From Pseudobdellovibrionaceae bacterium (GTDB lineage: Bacteria > Bdellovibrionota > Bdellovibrionia > Bdellovibrionales > JAGQZY01), in NCBI GenBank assembly GCA_020635085.1, contig JACKAL010000003.1, forward strand, positions 1 to 64,000: a stretch of 64,000 nt of DNA, written 5' to 3'. Position numbers and translations under genes: made by a program. Under the pieces are notes generated by a model. The model had not been told where the DNA came from, made no database searches, and saw only the letters and a list, made by a program, of their open reading frames with translations. Below, piece by piece: positions 8,899 to 17,192 of the stretch; positions within the stretch are counted from its first letter, which is position 1, and the number at the start of each line of letters is the position of its first letter.

Positions 8899-10355
8899 TA
8901 CAAAAACAAAACACGCCGATCATTCAAAATTACATTGGTGGGAAATTACAAAACGCTCTAAGTGGTAAAACCATGCCGACCTATGAGCCCGCAACAGGAG
9001 ATGTGCTCACCACACTTCCAGTGAGCGATGCCCCGGATGTGGAAGCGGCGGTGCAAGCGGCACAAAAGGCATTTCCAATGTGGAGTGGGCTTACCATTAA
9101 CGAGCGATCGGCTTACTTGCGGCGCTTATCGCAACTTGTGGAAGAGCGCTTAGATGATCTTGCCATCGCGGAAACGTTAGATAATGGAAAGCCCTTACAG
9201 GTGTCGCGCACAGTGGATATTCCACGTGCGGCTTACAATTTGCGTTTTTATGCCGACGCGATCACCCAGTTTACGTCAGAAAGCTACAATACTTCACAAA
9301 ATGTTATTAATTTTGTTCAGCATGAGCCAATTGGTGTGGTGGGATGTATCTCACCGTGGAATTTACCATTGTATTCGTTTACGTGGAAGATTGCCCCCGC
9401 GCTCGCCGCCGGAAATTGCGTGGTGGGTAAGCCTTCGGAGATCACACCCCTGACAGCCTTTTTATTTTCGCAAATTTGCATCGATGCTGGCCTTCCTCCT
9501 GGAGTGCTCAATATCGTGCATGGCACGGGTGCCGAGGTGGGGCAGGCGATCAATGCGCATCCAAAAATTCGTGCCATTTCGTTTACCGGCAGCACGGTTA
9601 CGGGCGAGAAAATTGCTCAGACCGCAGCACCCCAGTTTAAAAAATTAGCGCTCGAAATGGGTGGAAAAAATCCCACCATTGTTTTTTCTGACTGTGATTT
9701 TGAACGCACGGTCAATGAAGTGGCGCGTGCGGCGTTTTCCAATCAAGGGCAAATTTGCTTGTGTGGTTCGCGTATTTTTATTGAAGAGTCTATTTACCAT
9801 AAATTCGTCGAAGCCCTAGTAGCCAAAACACAAACGTTGATTCCCGCAGATCCTCTTTTACCAGGCTCTCAGCAGGGAGCGGTGGTTTCCAAAGCCCAGT
9901 ATGATAAAGTTTTAAGTTACATCGCCTTAGCCAAAGAAGAGGGCGGTCGTATATTGTGTGGCGGGAAACCGGCAAAAGTTTCTGGGCGCTGTGAGACAGG
10001 CTGGTTTATTGAACCTACCTTGATCGATGGTTTATCCAATTCTTGCCGCACCAATCAGGAAGAGATTTTTGGCCCGGTGGCCACACTCATGCCGTTTAAA
10101 GACGAAAGTGACGTTTTGCATTTAGCCAATGATGTGAAGTATGGCTTGTCGGCAAGTCTGTTTACCCAGGATATTTCACGCGCCCACCGAGTTGCTAAAA
10201 ATATACATAGTGGTATCGTGTGGATTAATACGTGGATGAATCGAGATTTGCGCACACCTTTTGGCGGCATTAAAAGTTCGGGTATGGGACGCGAGGGCGG
10301 TATGGAGGCCTTACGCTTTTTTACTGAGCCCAAAACGATTTGTGTGCAAATTTAA
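8895..10355 (+). CDS. nbaE: 2-aminomuconate 6-semialdehyde dehydrogenase
   Basis: An NAD-dependent aldehyde dehydrogenase of 486 residues, predicted to oxidise 2-aminomuconate semialdehyde to 2-aminomuconate. General ALDH residues are present: Glu254 in LEMGGKNP and Cys288 in NQGQICLCGSR. The closest family by eye is ALDH8A1-like: the C-terminal signature MNRDLRTPFGGIKSSGMGREGG followed by FFTEPKTICVQ is characteristic. Four-base overlap with kynB and position inside the pathway operon support this role over a generic betaine aldehyde or succinate semialdehyde dehydrogenase. Confidence 0.9.
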   Translation: MIQKQNTPIIQNYIGGKLQNALSGKTMPTYEPATGDVLTTLPVSDAPDVEAAVQAAQKAFPMWSGLTINERSAYLRRLSQLVEERLDDLAIAETLDNGKPLQVSRTVDIPRAAYNLRFYADAITQFTSESYNTSQNVINFVQHEPIGVVGCISPWNLPLYSFTWKIAPALAAGNCVVGKPSEITPLTAFLFSQICIDAGLPPGVLNIVHGTGAEVGQAINAHPKIRAISFTGSTVTGEKIAQTAAPQFKKLALEMGGKNPTIVFSDCDFERTVNEVARAAFSNQGQICLCGSRIFIEESIYHKFVEALVAKTQTLIPADPLLPGSQQGAVVSKAQYDKVLSYIALAKEEGGRILCGGKPAKVSGRCETGWFIEPTLIDGLSNSCRTNQEEIFGPVATLMPFKDESDVLHLANDVKYGLSASLFTQDISRAHRVAKNIHSGIVWINTWMNRDLRTPFGGIKSSGMGREGGMEALRFFTEPKTICVQI

Positions 10356-10382
10356 ATTCTGCTGATGAGTTAAGGAGAAACG

Positions 10383-10796
10383 ATGAAAATAAATTCCGAC
10401 AAAGCACCAGAGCCTGTAGGCCTTTATCCCCATGCGCGCCGAGTGGGAAATTTGTTGTTTCTCTCGGGCGTGGGTCCACGGGAAAGAGGCAGTAAAAAAA
10501 TTCCCGGCGTGGAGCTGGATGCCAATGGCAACATTGCTTCCTATGATATCGCAGCTCAATGTCATTCCGTTTTTAAAAATGTGCGTTTGGTTTTAGAGGA
10601 CGCAGGTTTAAAATGGGAGAACCTGGTAGACGTCACCGTATTTTTAACCAACATGAAAGACGACTTTCCCATTTATAATAAAATTTATGCCGAGTATTTT
10701 CATAGCAATCAGCCGTGCCGGACCACCTTGGAGATCAATGCGCTCCCCACGCCGATTGCAATAGAGTTAAAATGCATAGCGGAGATTCCCTCATGA
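10383..10796 (+). CDS. nbaF: 2-aminomuconate deaminase, RidA superfamily
   Basis: A 137-residue RidA/YjgF-fold protein. In this operon it most likely hydrolyses 2-aminomuconate to 4-oxalocrotonate and ammonia. Features are the N-terminal GLYPHARRVGNLLFLSGVGP and a C-terminal core RTTLEINALPTPIAIELKCIA. The usual RidA active-site Arg is present in the CRTT segment. The AAGGAG sits right before ATG 10383. Its stop overlaps the start of nbaC by ATGA. General imine/enamine deaminase activity is an alternative, but the context favours the specific role. Confidence 0.88.
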   Translation: MKINSDKAPEPVGLYPHARRVGNLLFLSGVGPRERGSKKIPGVELDANGNIASYDIAAQCHSVFKNVRLVLEDAGLKWENLVDVTVFLTNMKDDFPIYNKIYAEYFHSNQPCRTTLEINALPTPIAIELKCIAEIPS

Positions 10797-11323
10797 GAGT
10801 GCCTATCAATTTACACAAATGGATCGATGAAAACCGTCACAACTTAAAACCGCCGGTGGCCAACAAGCTCATTTGGGAAGATAGCGACTTTATGGTGTTT
10901 ATTGTGGCCGGTCCCAATGGGCGCACGGATTTTCATATCAATCACGGAGAAGAATTTTTTTACCAGATCGAAGGGGATATTTTTTTAAAAACATGGCAAG
11001 ACGAACAGTTTAAAGATGTGTGGATTCGCGAAGGCGAAATTTATCTTTTACCCAAAGGGCTTCCCCATTCCCCACAGCGACCGCAAGGAACCATTGGTCT
11101 GGTGATCGAAAGCAAGCGGCAATCGGAAGAACAAGATGGCCTGATGTGGCGCTGCCCGAAGTGCATGAGCAAAATGTACGAAGAGTATTTTCATCTCACC
11201 AATATTGTAACCCAGTTTAAGCCGGTGTTTGATCGTTTCTTCTCTGGGCCGCACAACACCTGTAAGAACTGTGGCCACACGCTCACACGCGAAAGCTCTT
11301 TTCTTCCCGAGGAGAAAAAATAA
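10793..11323 (+). CDS. nbaC: 3-hydroxyanthranilate 3,4-dioxygenase
   Basis: Opens the ring of 3-hydroxyanthranilate to 2-amino-3-carboxymuconate 6-semialdehyde. This is a single-cupin protein of 176 residues whose iron ligands are His48, Glu54 and His92 (in FHINHGEEFF and GLPHSPQRP). The C-terminal part has two CxxC pairs, CPKC and CKNC, forming the rubredoxin-like site typical of bacterial enzymes. The start at ATG 10793 overlaps the nbaF stop by four bases; a longer frame from 10715 is only the shadow of nbaF. The next gene follows after three bases. Confidence 0.95.
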   Translation: MRVPINLHKWIDENRHNLKPPVANKLIWEDSDFMVFIVAGPNGRTDFHINHGEEFFYQIEGDIFLKTWQDEQFKDVWIREGEIYLLPKGLPHSPQRPQGTIGLVIESKRQSEEQDGLMWRCPKCMSKMYEEYFHLTNIVTQFKPVFDRFFSGPHNTCKNCGHTLTRESSFLPEEKK

Positions 11324-11326
11324 ATC

Positions 11327-12343
11327 ATGATGAAGATCGACATCCACACCCATATTTTGCCGAAAGAACTTCCCGATTGGAAAAGTGTGCTCGGCTATGG
11401 GGGATTTATCCGTCTTGATCACCATAAATCCTGTGGTGCGCGCATGTTGCGCGATGATGGCACGTTTTTTCGTGAAATCGGCGACAACTGCTGGGACCCG
11501 CAGGTGCGTATCAAAGATTGCGATGCGGTGGGTGTGCAGGTTCAGGTGCTGTCGACAGTGCCGGTGATGTTTAACTATTGGACGAAGGCGGAACACGGCT
11601 ACGATATTTCTCGTTTTTTAAATGACCACATCGCCCAAGTGTGTGCGCGTTTTCCCAAACGCTTTGTGGGGTTGGGAACCATTCCCTTGCAAGATCCCAC
11701 GCTCGCCATACACGAGCTCGAACGGTGTGTAAAAACCTTAGGGCTAAAGGGTGTGCAGATCGGCACCCATGTGAACGGTATGAATTTGGATTCTCAAGAA
11801 CTCTTCGATGTGTTTTCGGTGGCGCAAGATCTTGGCGCAGCTCTCTTTGTGCATCCGTGGGACATGCTCGGGCATGATCGCATGAAAAACTATTGGCTAC
11901 CGTGGCTTGTGGGTATGCCGACGGAACTGGCCATTGCTATAAGCTCGCTTATTTTTGGTGGCGTTTTAGAAAAACTACCGCGACTCAAAATTGCCTTTGC
12001 CCACGGCGGTGGCGCATTTCCGGGAATTTTGGGTCGCCTGGAGCATGGCTTTCATGCACGCCCCGACTTGGTGGCGGTTCATAACGACAAATCACCGACC
12101 GAGTATTTACAAAAAATTTATGTGGATTCACTGGTGCATGATGCGGCCGCTTTAAAATATTTAATAGAAATTTTTGGCGCCAATCGCATTGCTCTGGGAA
12201 CTGATTATCCCTTTCCTCTCGGAGAAATGAATCCGGGAGAGTTGATTTTAAGTTTACAAGAATTTTCGACAACAACGAAGGCCCGTTTGCTTTCGGGCAC
12301 GGCGCTTGAGTGGCTCGGAATGACAGAAAAGGATTTTATATGA
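11327..12343 (+). CDS. nbaD: 2-amino-3-carboxymuconate-6-semialdehyde decarboxylase (ACMSD)
   Basis: A metal-dependent amidohydrolase-fold decarboxylase of 338 residues. It diverts the 3-hydroxyanthranilate cleavage product away from spontaneous quinolinate formation and into catabolism. The N-terminal metal motif is IDIHTHILP (His7, His9). Other conserved blocks are LGTIPLQDP, GVQIGTHVNG, LFVHPWDMLG, AFAHGGGAFP and LGTDYPFPLGE, which carries the metal Asp. Its presence argues that the operon serves catabolism and not only NAD synthesis. Its stop overlaps the kynU start. Confidence 0.95.
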   Translation: MMKIDIHTHILPKELPDWKSVLGYGGFIRLDHHKSCGARMLRDDGTFFREIGDNCWDPQVRIKDCDAVGVQVQVLSTVPVMFNYWTKAEHGYDISRFLNDHIAQVCARFPKRFVGLGTIPLQDPTLAIHELERCVKTLGLKGVQIGTHVNGMNLDSQELFDVFSVAQDLGAALFVHPWDMLGHDRMKNYWLPWLVGMPTELAIAISSLIFGGVLEKLPRLKIAFAHGGGAFPGILGRLEHGFHARPDLVAVHNDKSPTEYLQKIYVDSLVHDAAALKYLIEIFGANRIALGTDYPFPLGEMNPGELILSLQEFSTTTKARLLSGTALEWLGMTEKDFI

Positions 12344-13602
12344 TGAAAACTGCACAGCAGTTAGATACCGCCGATGAACTATTGATGTATCGAGAGGAAT
12401 TTCTTTATCCGATGCAGCCGAACGGGGAACCTTATATTTACCTTTGTGGGAATTCGCTGGGGTTGCAGCCGCGCAATGCGAAAAAATATATTATGGAAGA
12501 GCTGGAAGACTGGGAAAAATTTGGTGTGGAGGGCCATTTTGAGGCTCGTCATCCCTGGTTACCCTATCACGAGTTTGTCGCCGAGCCCCTAGCGCGTTTA
12601 GTGGGGGGAAAGCCCGACGAAGTGGTGGCGATGAACTCGTTAACAGTGAACTTGCATTTATTGATGGCGAGTTTTTATCGCCCCACCAAAAAGCGCTACA
12701 AAATTGTGATCGAGGGCCATGCCTTTCCTTCGGACCAATACGCAGTGGCGTCGCAAGCCCGTTTTCATGGACAGCATTTGGGAGATCTTGCAGATCCCAT
12801 ACTCGAAATTTTTCCAAGCGAGGGCAGGTCCTATGTGCGCACCGAGGATTTTGTGCAATTCCTCGAACAGCACAAAGACGAAGTGGCGCTCGTGTTGATT
12901 GGTGGAGTGAATTATCTCAATGGACAATTTTTTGATCTTCCAGAGATCTGTAAAAAAACCCACGACATCGGCGCGGTGTTTGGTGTGGATCTCGCACACG
13001 CAGCCGGAAACGTGGTGCTTAAACTTCACGATTGGCAGGTGGATTTTGCCTCCTGGTGTTCGTATAAATATTTAAACTCCGGTCCTGGTGGTATTTCCGG
13101 TATTTTTGTACACGAAAAACATCATGGCTTAACCGAGATCCCGCGCTTTGAAGGTTGGTGGGGGCACAATAAAAGCACGCGCTTTAAAATGCCGTCGGAA
13201 TTTGTTCCCATTGACACCGCCGAGGCCTGGCAATTGAGCAATCCACCGATTTTTCAATTGGCAGCACTGCGCGCCTCCTTAGAAATCTTTGATCGCGCCA
13301 CTATGCCACGGCTGCGAAAAAAATCAGAACAACTGACCACATTTTTATGGGAGCATTTGCAAACTCTACCCAAAGGGTTTGCCACCATTTTTACTCCAGA
13401 GGATGTGGCACGTCGGGGTTCGCAATTATCTTTAAAAATAAAAGATGCCAATCGCGAGATGGTCGGAGCTTTACGCCACGATGGCATTATTTGTGATTTC
13501 CGTGAACCTGATATTATTCGCGTGGCACCAGCGCCACTGTATAATTCGTTTACCGATTGTGCGCTCTTTGTGGAAGGACTAAAGAAATATGCCAATGGAT
13601 AA
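12340..13602 (+). CDS. kynU: Kynureninase
   Basis: A PLP-dependent hydrolase that cleaves 3-hydroxykynurenine (or kynurenine) to 3-hydroxyanthranilate (or anthranilate) and alanine. Its 420 residues include CGNSLGLQP near the start, GHAFPSDQYA, the aspartate segment GVDLAHAAGN and the PLP lysine in CSYKYLNSGPGG (Lys243). AAAGGA lies six bases before ATG 12340, and a second ATG follows immediately. It overlaps the ACMSD stop (ATGA) and overlaps kmo by 14 bases. With kmo next to it, the 3-hydroxy substrate is the likely one. Confidence 0.95.
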   Translation: MMKTAQQLDTADELLMYREEFLYPMQPNGEPYIYLCGNSLGLQPRNAKKYIMEELEDWEKFGVEGHFEARHPWLPYHEFVAEPLARLVGGKPDEVVAMNSLTVNLHLLMASFYRPTKKRYKIVIEGHAFPSDQYAVASQARFHGQHLGDLADPILEIFPSEGRSYVRTEDFVQFLEQHKDEVALVLIGGVNYLNGQFFDLPEICKKTHDIGAVFGVDLAHAAGNVVLKLHDWQVDFASWCSYKYLNSGPGGISGIFVHEKHHGLTEIPRFEGWWGHNKSTRFKMPSEFVPIDTAEAWQLSNPPIFQLAALRASLEIFDRATMPRLRKKSEQLTTFLWEHLQTLPKGFATIFTPEDVARRGSQLSLKIKDANREMVGALRHDGIICDFREPDIIRVAPAPLYNSFTDCALFVEGLKKYANG

Positions 13603-14992
13603 AAACACTTCGATTACAATTGCCGGTGCAGGTCTTGTGGGATCGCTTCTTGCGATCTATTTAGCACGACGCGGGTATCAGGTGCGTCTTTTCGAACGAC
13701 GCAAAGATCCACGCATTGCGCGCGCGCTGGGAGTTGTCGGTGAGGGACGCTCGATAAACCTCGCCATCTCCGAGCGCGGTCTTTCGGCCTTAGAGCATGT
13801 CGGACTTAAGGCGGCGATCTTAGAGCAGGCGGTTCCCATGCGCGGGCGCTTGATGCACGCACAAGATAGCTCAACAACCTTTCAGGCCTATGGCGCCGAC
13901 GACACGCAAGCGATCAATTCCATTTCTCGCGGATGGCTTAATTGTTTTTTACTCGACGAGGCGGAAAAGTTCGACAATGTGGAAATGCACTTTGAGCATC
14001 GCGTGAACTCCGTGGATATGGTTAAAAAATGTTTAACCATTACCGATACGGCTCATCAAAAAGAGAGACAGGTTTTTTACGATTATCTGATCGGCACAGA
14101 TGGTTCCGCATCTGCTGTGCGCGAAACACTGACGCGCAAAAACGTGACGAGCGAAACGGAGAGTGAACTGAGCCATGGTTACAAAGAATTTGTCATGGAC
14201 GCCGATGGCCCTGGGCGTTTTAAGATGGAAAAAAACGCCTTGCACATTTGGCCGCGCGGTCCGTTTATGATGATCGCCCTTCCCAACGAAGACGGAAGCT
14301 ACACCTGTACATTATTTTTAAGTCACAAAAGCACAGAGAGTTCATATTATTCGTTTGCGGCCCTTGATGACGATAAAAAAATCAGTGATTTTTTTACTTC
14401 GCAATTTCCCGACTTTTGTAAACTGGTTCCCAATTTTTTAGCGCAATACCATGAACACCCGACGGGTCGCATGGTAACAGTGAAAAGTGCGCCGTGGGGA
14501 CAAAAAGCGGTGCAACTTATGGGGGATGCAGCCCATGCCATCGTTCCCTTTTTTGGCCAAGGGATGAATGCCGGCTTCGAAGACGTGCACGTGTTCGACA
14601 CACTTCTCGACAAACATTCCGATTGGAATGCACTGTTCGAAGAATTTTATCAAGCGCGTAAAGTCAACACCGATGCCATTGCCGATATGGCTGTGGAAAA
14701 CTTTGTGGAGATGTCGGCAAAAACCGCTGACGAAAAATTTCTCTACCAAAAGAAAGTGGAAAAACTTTTACACGAAAAATTCCCTGACGAGTATGTCTCG
14801 CGCTATAGTTTGGTGAGCTTTAGCCAAGCGCCCTACAGTGTGGCTCGCCAAGTGGGGGAAAAGCAGGAAATTATTTTAAAATCGTTGAGCGATAAATATT
14901 TCCCGAGCCTCGATATTGATTGGCAATATGCTCACAAGCTCGTGGAAACTCATTTGGGAGAAATTAAAAATAAATTTTCGACGTTTTTATAG
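13589..14992 (+). CDS. kmo: Kynurenine 3-monooxygenase
   Basis: A FAD-dependent hydroxylase of 467 residues converting kynurenine to 3-hydroxykynurenine with NADPH and oxygen. The N-terminal Rossmann motif is AGAGLVGSLLAIYLARRG, followed by the Kmo-type block GEGRSINLAISERG. The DG motif region (IGTDGSASAVRE) and the second flavin motif LMGDAAHAIVPFFGQGMNAGFED are intact. The start overlaps kynU, so the two are coupled; the second Met two codons later is also possible. It is the last pathway enzyme that I recognise with certainty in the operon. Confidence 0.95.
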   Translation: MPMDKNTSITIAGAGLVGSLLAIYLARRGYQVRLFERRKDPRIARALGVVGEGRSINLAISERGLSALEHVGLKAAILEQAVPMRGRLMHAQDSSTTFQAYGADDTQAINSISRGWLNCFLLDEAEKFDNVEMHFEHRVNSVDMVKKCLTITDTAHQKERQVFYDYLIGTDGSASAVRETLTRKNVTSETESELSHGYKEFVMDADGPGRFKMEKNALHIWPRGPFMMIALPNEDGSYTCTLFLSHKSTESSYYSFAALDDDKKISDFFTSQFPDFCKLVPNFLAQYHEHPTGRMVTVKSAPWGQKAVQLMGDAAHAIVPFFGQGMNAGFEDVHVFDTLLDKHSDWNALFEEFYQARKVNTDAIADMAVENFVEMSAKTADEKFLYQKKVEKLLHEKFPDEYVSRYSLVSFSQAPYSVARQVGEKQEIILKSLSDKYFPSLDIDWQYAHKLVETHLGEIKNKFSTFL

Positions 14993-15064
14993 TTATAAAA
15001 AACGCTCAGCGTGGTTTAAAGATCTAGAAAATATCTAAATGATGAGTGTGGTAAGGAGTGATCA

Positions 15065-15802
15065 ATGGATTTAGGAATAAAAAATAAAAAAGCTTTGGTT
15101 TTTGGCGCCTCTTCGGGTCTCGGAAAAGCGGTCGCACAAGCCCTTGTGCACGAAGGTGCTCGCGTGGCTATTGGCGCTCGCAGTGAGGGAAAACTCCTTG
15201 CCGCTAAAGAACAAATCGGCGCACATGTTTGTGCCACGGTGGACATGTCGCAAGTGGGTTCGGCAAAAACCTTCACGCTGCATGCGATGGAGCAATTGGG
15301 CGGGGCAGACATCGTCGTGATCAACACTGGTGGACCACCCAAAGGCGCTTTTTCGGCGGTCACCACAGAGCAATGGGTGGATGGTTTTCAGTCGTTGTGG
15401 ATGTCGACGGTCGATGTGATCAACACGGTTTTACCGACGATGAAACAACACAAATGGGGCCGCATTCTTCTTATCACGTCGGCTGCGGCAAAAGAGCCCA
15501 TTCCTGAGCTTACCATCTCCAACGGTTTGCGCGCCGGTCTTTTAGGTTTGGCCCGTTCTCTCAGTCACGAAATCGCACCTTATGGTATTACGATTAATTC
15601 GCTTCTTCCAGGACACACCGACACCGAACGTTTAACCAACTTGGGTATTGATAAAACAAAGATCATCGAACACATTCCCGCAGGCCGCCTCGGCACCACG
15701 CGCGAGTTCGGTGCCCTTGGCGCGTTCTTGGCCTCCGATCTCGCCGGCTTCATCACTGGCCAAGCCATCGTCGCCGACGGCGGCGCCCAACACGGTATTT
15801 AA
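15065..15802 (+). CDS. SDR-family oxidoreductase with atypical active site
   Basis: A 245-residue short-chain dehydrogenase-like protein behind AAGGAG. The nucleotide motif GASSGLG (residues 14-20) and NTGG (87-90) are intact. The catalytic YxxxK is replaced: after Ser139 the expected Tyr/Lys positions read Ser152 and Arg156 (ISNGLRAG). A subgroup of SDR proteins with GGPP after the NTGG motif shares this change, so it looks like a family property and not damage. It lies 72 bases after kmo and may be the last gene of the kynurenine operon. Its stop is two bases before the palindromic repeat at 15804. The reaction is unknown. Confidence 0.85.
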   Translation: MDLGIKNKKALVFGASSGLGKAVAQALVHEGARVAIGARSEGKLLAAKEQIGAHVCATVDMSQVGSAKTFTLHAMEQLGGADIVVINTGGPPKGAFSAVTTEQWVDGFQSLWMSTVDVINTVLPTMKQHKWGRILLITSAAAKEPIPELTISNGLRAGLLGLARSLSHEIAPYGITINSLLPGHTDTERLTNLGIDKTKIIEHIPAGRLGTTREFGALGAFLASDLAGFITGQAIVADGGAQHGI

Positions 15803-15803
15803 G

Positions 15804-15932
15804 GTACGGACTTACTTGTGGGACGCAGAGTTTCACAGGTTGGTGTTGATTTTGCTTTGGTAGCTTTAGATGTCGTAAGCCCATTACGATACGAAATTAT
15901 TAACATGTTGAGTCCCACAAGTAAGTCCGTAC
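15804..15932. repeat. Palindromic repeat copy 1 (paired 21-bp inverted arms)
   Basis: The left arm (15804-15824, beginning GTACGGACTTAC and ending TGTGGGAC) and the right arm (15912-15932) are perfect reverse complements over 21 bases. An 87-base centre lies between them. It starts two bases after the SDR stop codon and lies between convergent genes. The same arms recur at 17166, 18513 and 19388. Confidence 0.9.
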
Positions 15933-16023
15933 TACTTTGTGCGTCGCTCACTTTGGTAGCGCACTTGCGCTAGCGATGTGCTCCGTTCAAATGGCTAGGT
16001 GTGAAGTCAATGGGATTATGTAC

Positions 16024-16941
16024 TCAGTTCGCGGTGAAGAGAACGTGTTCCCACTCGGAGAGATTGGGGTTGTTAAAGGAATAATCTTCTAGAAAAGAAT
16101 TATCCCATGTCAGGTCATAAAAGCCGCTTACCGTATCATTTATAGTAGAGCTATTAAAAGTGGATTTAAATTGAAATCCTTTATAACCAGAAGAAAGAAA
16201 TTTCTCAGCTATGGAATCTGGAGAATAAGAACCTTTTTTAAGAATATGAGGATGGAGTTCAATTAAAACAGCTTTATATAGTTTGTTTTTTATTCCCGAT
16301 GCCATTCCATCTACGGCCAAACCTTCTGCACCTTCGATATCCATTTTTAGTAAATTCACAATAGAAATTTTTTTCTCGTCACAGTATTCATCTAAAGATA
16401 AAGAAGGAACTTCAATTTCATTTTCCGCTGCCGAGTTATCCAAGTTTATTTGTGACCATAAATTTTTGTTATCTTCAGGACTGGAGGGCACGAACTTTAC
16501 GATTCCTCGACGATTACTAATAGCGATTTTTTCAGCTTTGAAATTTTTGTCATCAAGTAGTGATAAATTTCTTTGTAACCAATCGAAGTTGTAAGGGTCT
16601 GGTTCAAAAGAAGTAACTTTCGCATTTTTACTAAAAGCTTTGGCTAAATAAGAGAAATAACCAAAGTTTGCGCCCACATCAAAAATAGTTTGTGGGTTAT
16701 ATTTTTTCATATAGTCCATACACCAAATGGTTGTTTCTCTCTCATAGAATCCAAGAAAATACGCAGATCGGGATGCCGCCTCCATAGGATGGACTTCGAT
16801 TTTGTTGCCAAATAAAGTTCCTATAAATGGTTTTTGTAATGGGGATAATTTCATGATCCAATTCGCTGCCTGAGCACGGCGCACGGGCAATCGAGCTATC
16901 AAATTTCTTGCACCTTCAATCAAATAAGCTTTTTCAGTCAT
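16024..16941 (-). CDS. FkbM-family methyltransferase
   Basis: A 305-residue SAM-dependent methyltransferase. The SAM-binding core is TIFDVGANFGYFSYLAKAF, followed by SFEPDPYNFDWLQRNL and the FkbM marker IVNLLKMDIEGAEGLAVDGM. FkbM enzymes often O-methylate sugars in polysaccharide or glycan pathways, but no glycan genes are next to it. The coding sequence is visibly more AT-rich than the kynurenine operon, and repeat copies lie on both sides. I read it as an accessory gene, possibly acquired by transfer. Confidence 0.88.
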   Translation of the reverse strand: MTEKAYLIEGARNLIARLPVRRAQAANWIMKLSPLQKPFIGTLFGNKIEVHPMEAASRSAYFLGFYERETTIWCMDYMKKYNPQTIFDVGANFGYFSYLAKAFSKNAKVTSFEPDPYNFDWLQRNLSLLDDKNFKAEKIAISNRRGIVKFVPSSPEDNKNLWSQINLDNSAAENEIEVPSLSLDEYCDEKKISIVNLLKMDIEGAEGLAVDGMASGIKNKLYKAVLIELHPHILKKGSYSPDSIAEKFLSSGYKGFQFKSTFNSSTINDTVSGFYDLTWDNSFLEDYSFNNPNLSEWEHVLFTAN

Positions 16942-17165
16942 TTCTTTATGTTATGGGAAGAATGCAAAGAAGTTGAATCTTTTAACAAAAGACAGGACTC
17001 GCTAGGTTGAATACATCTTGGGTGAGAATCGGATGAAACACTCGTCTTCTTTGATTTAATGCACGCACAGTATAGATTACATGTGCAGTTGTAATTTAAC
17101 TTGATCCACCTAGACCATCTTCTAGGATTTGACTCAAGATTCTGCCTGTAATTCCAACGTGTCGA
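16942..17165. other. Intergenic region upstream of the FkbM gene
   Basis: It carries the promoter of the leftward methyltransferase gene and the degenerate flank of repeat copy 2. Apart from that repeat I see no gene or RNA. Confidence 0.4.
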
Positions 17166-17186
17166 GTCCCATAAGTAAGTCCGTAC
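17166..17186. repeat. Palindromic repeat copy 2 (single right arm)
   Basis: This 21-base segment matches the right arm of copy 1 with one difference (T for C at 17172). The bases just before it (AACGTGTCGA) also resemble those before the right arm of copy 1 (AACATGTTGA). No matching left arm is evident within 150 bases. It lies six bases beyond the stop codon of the leftward lipoprotein gene. Confidence 0.8.
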
Positions 17187-17192
17187 CGTTTC

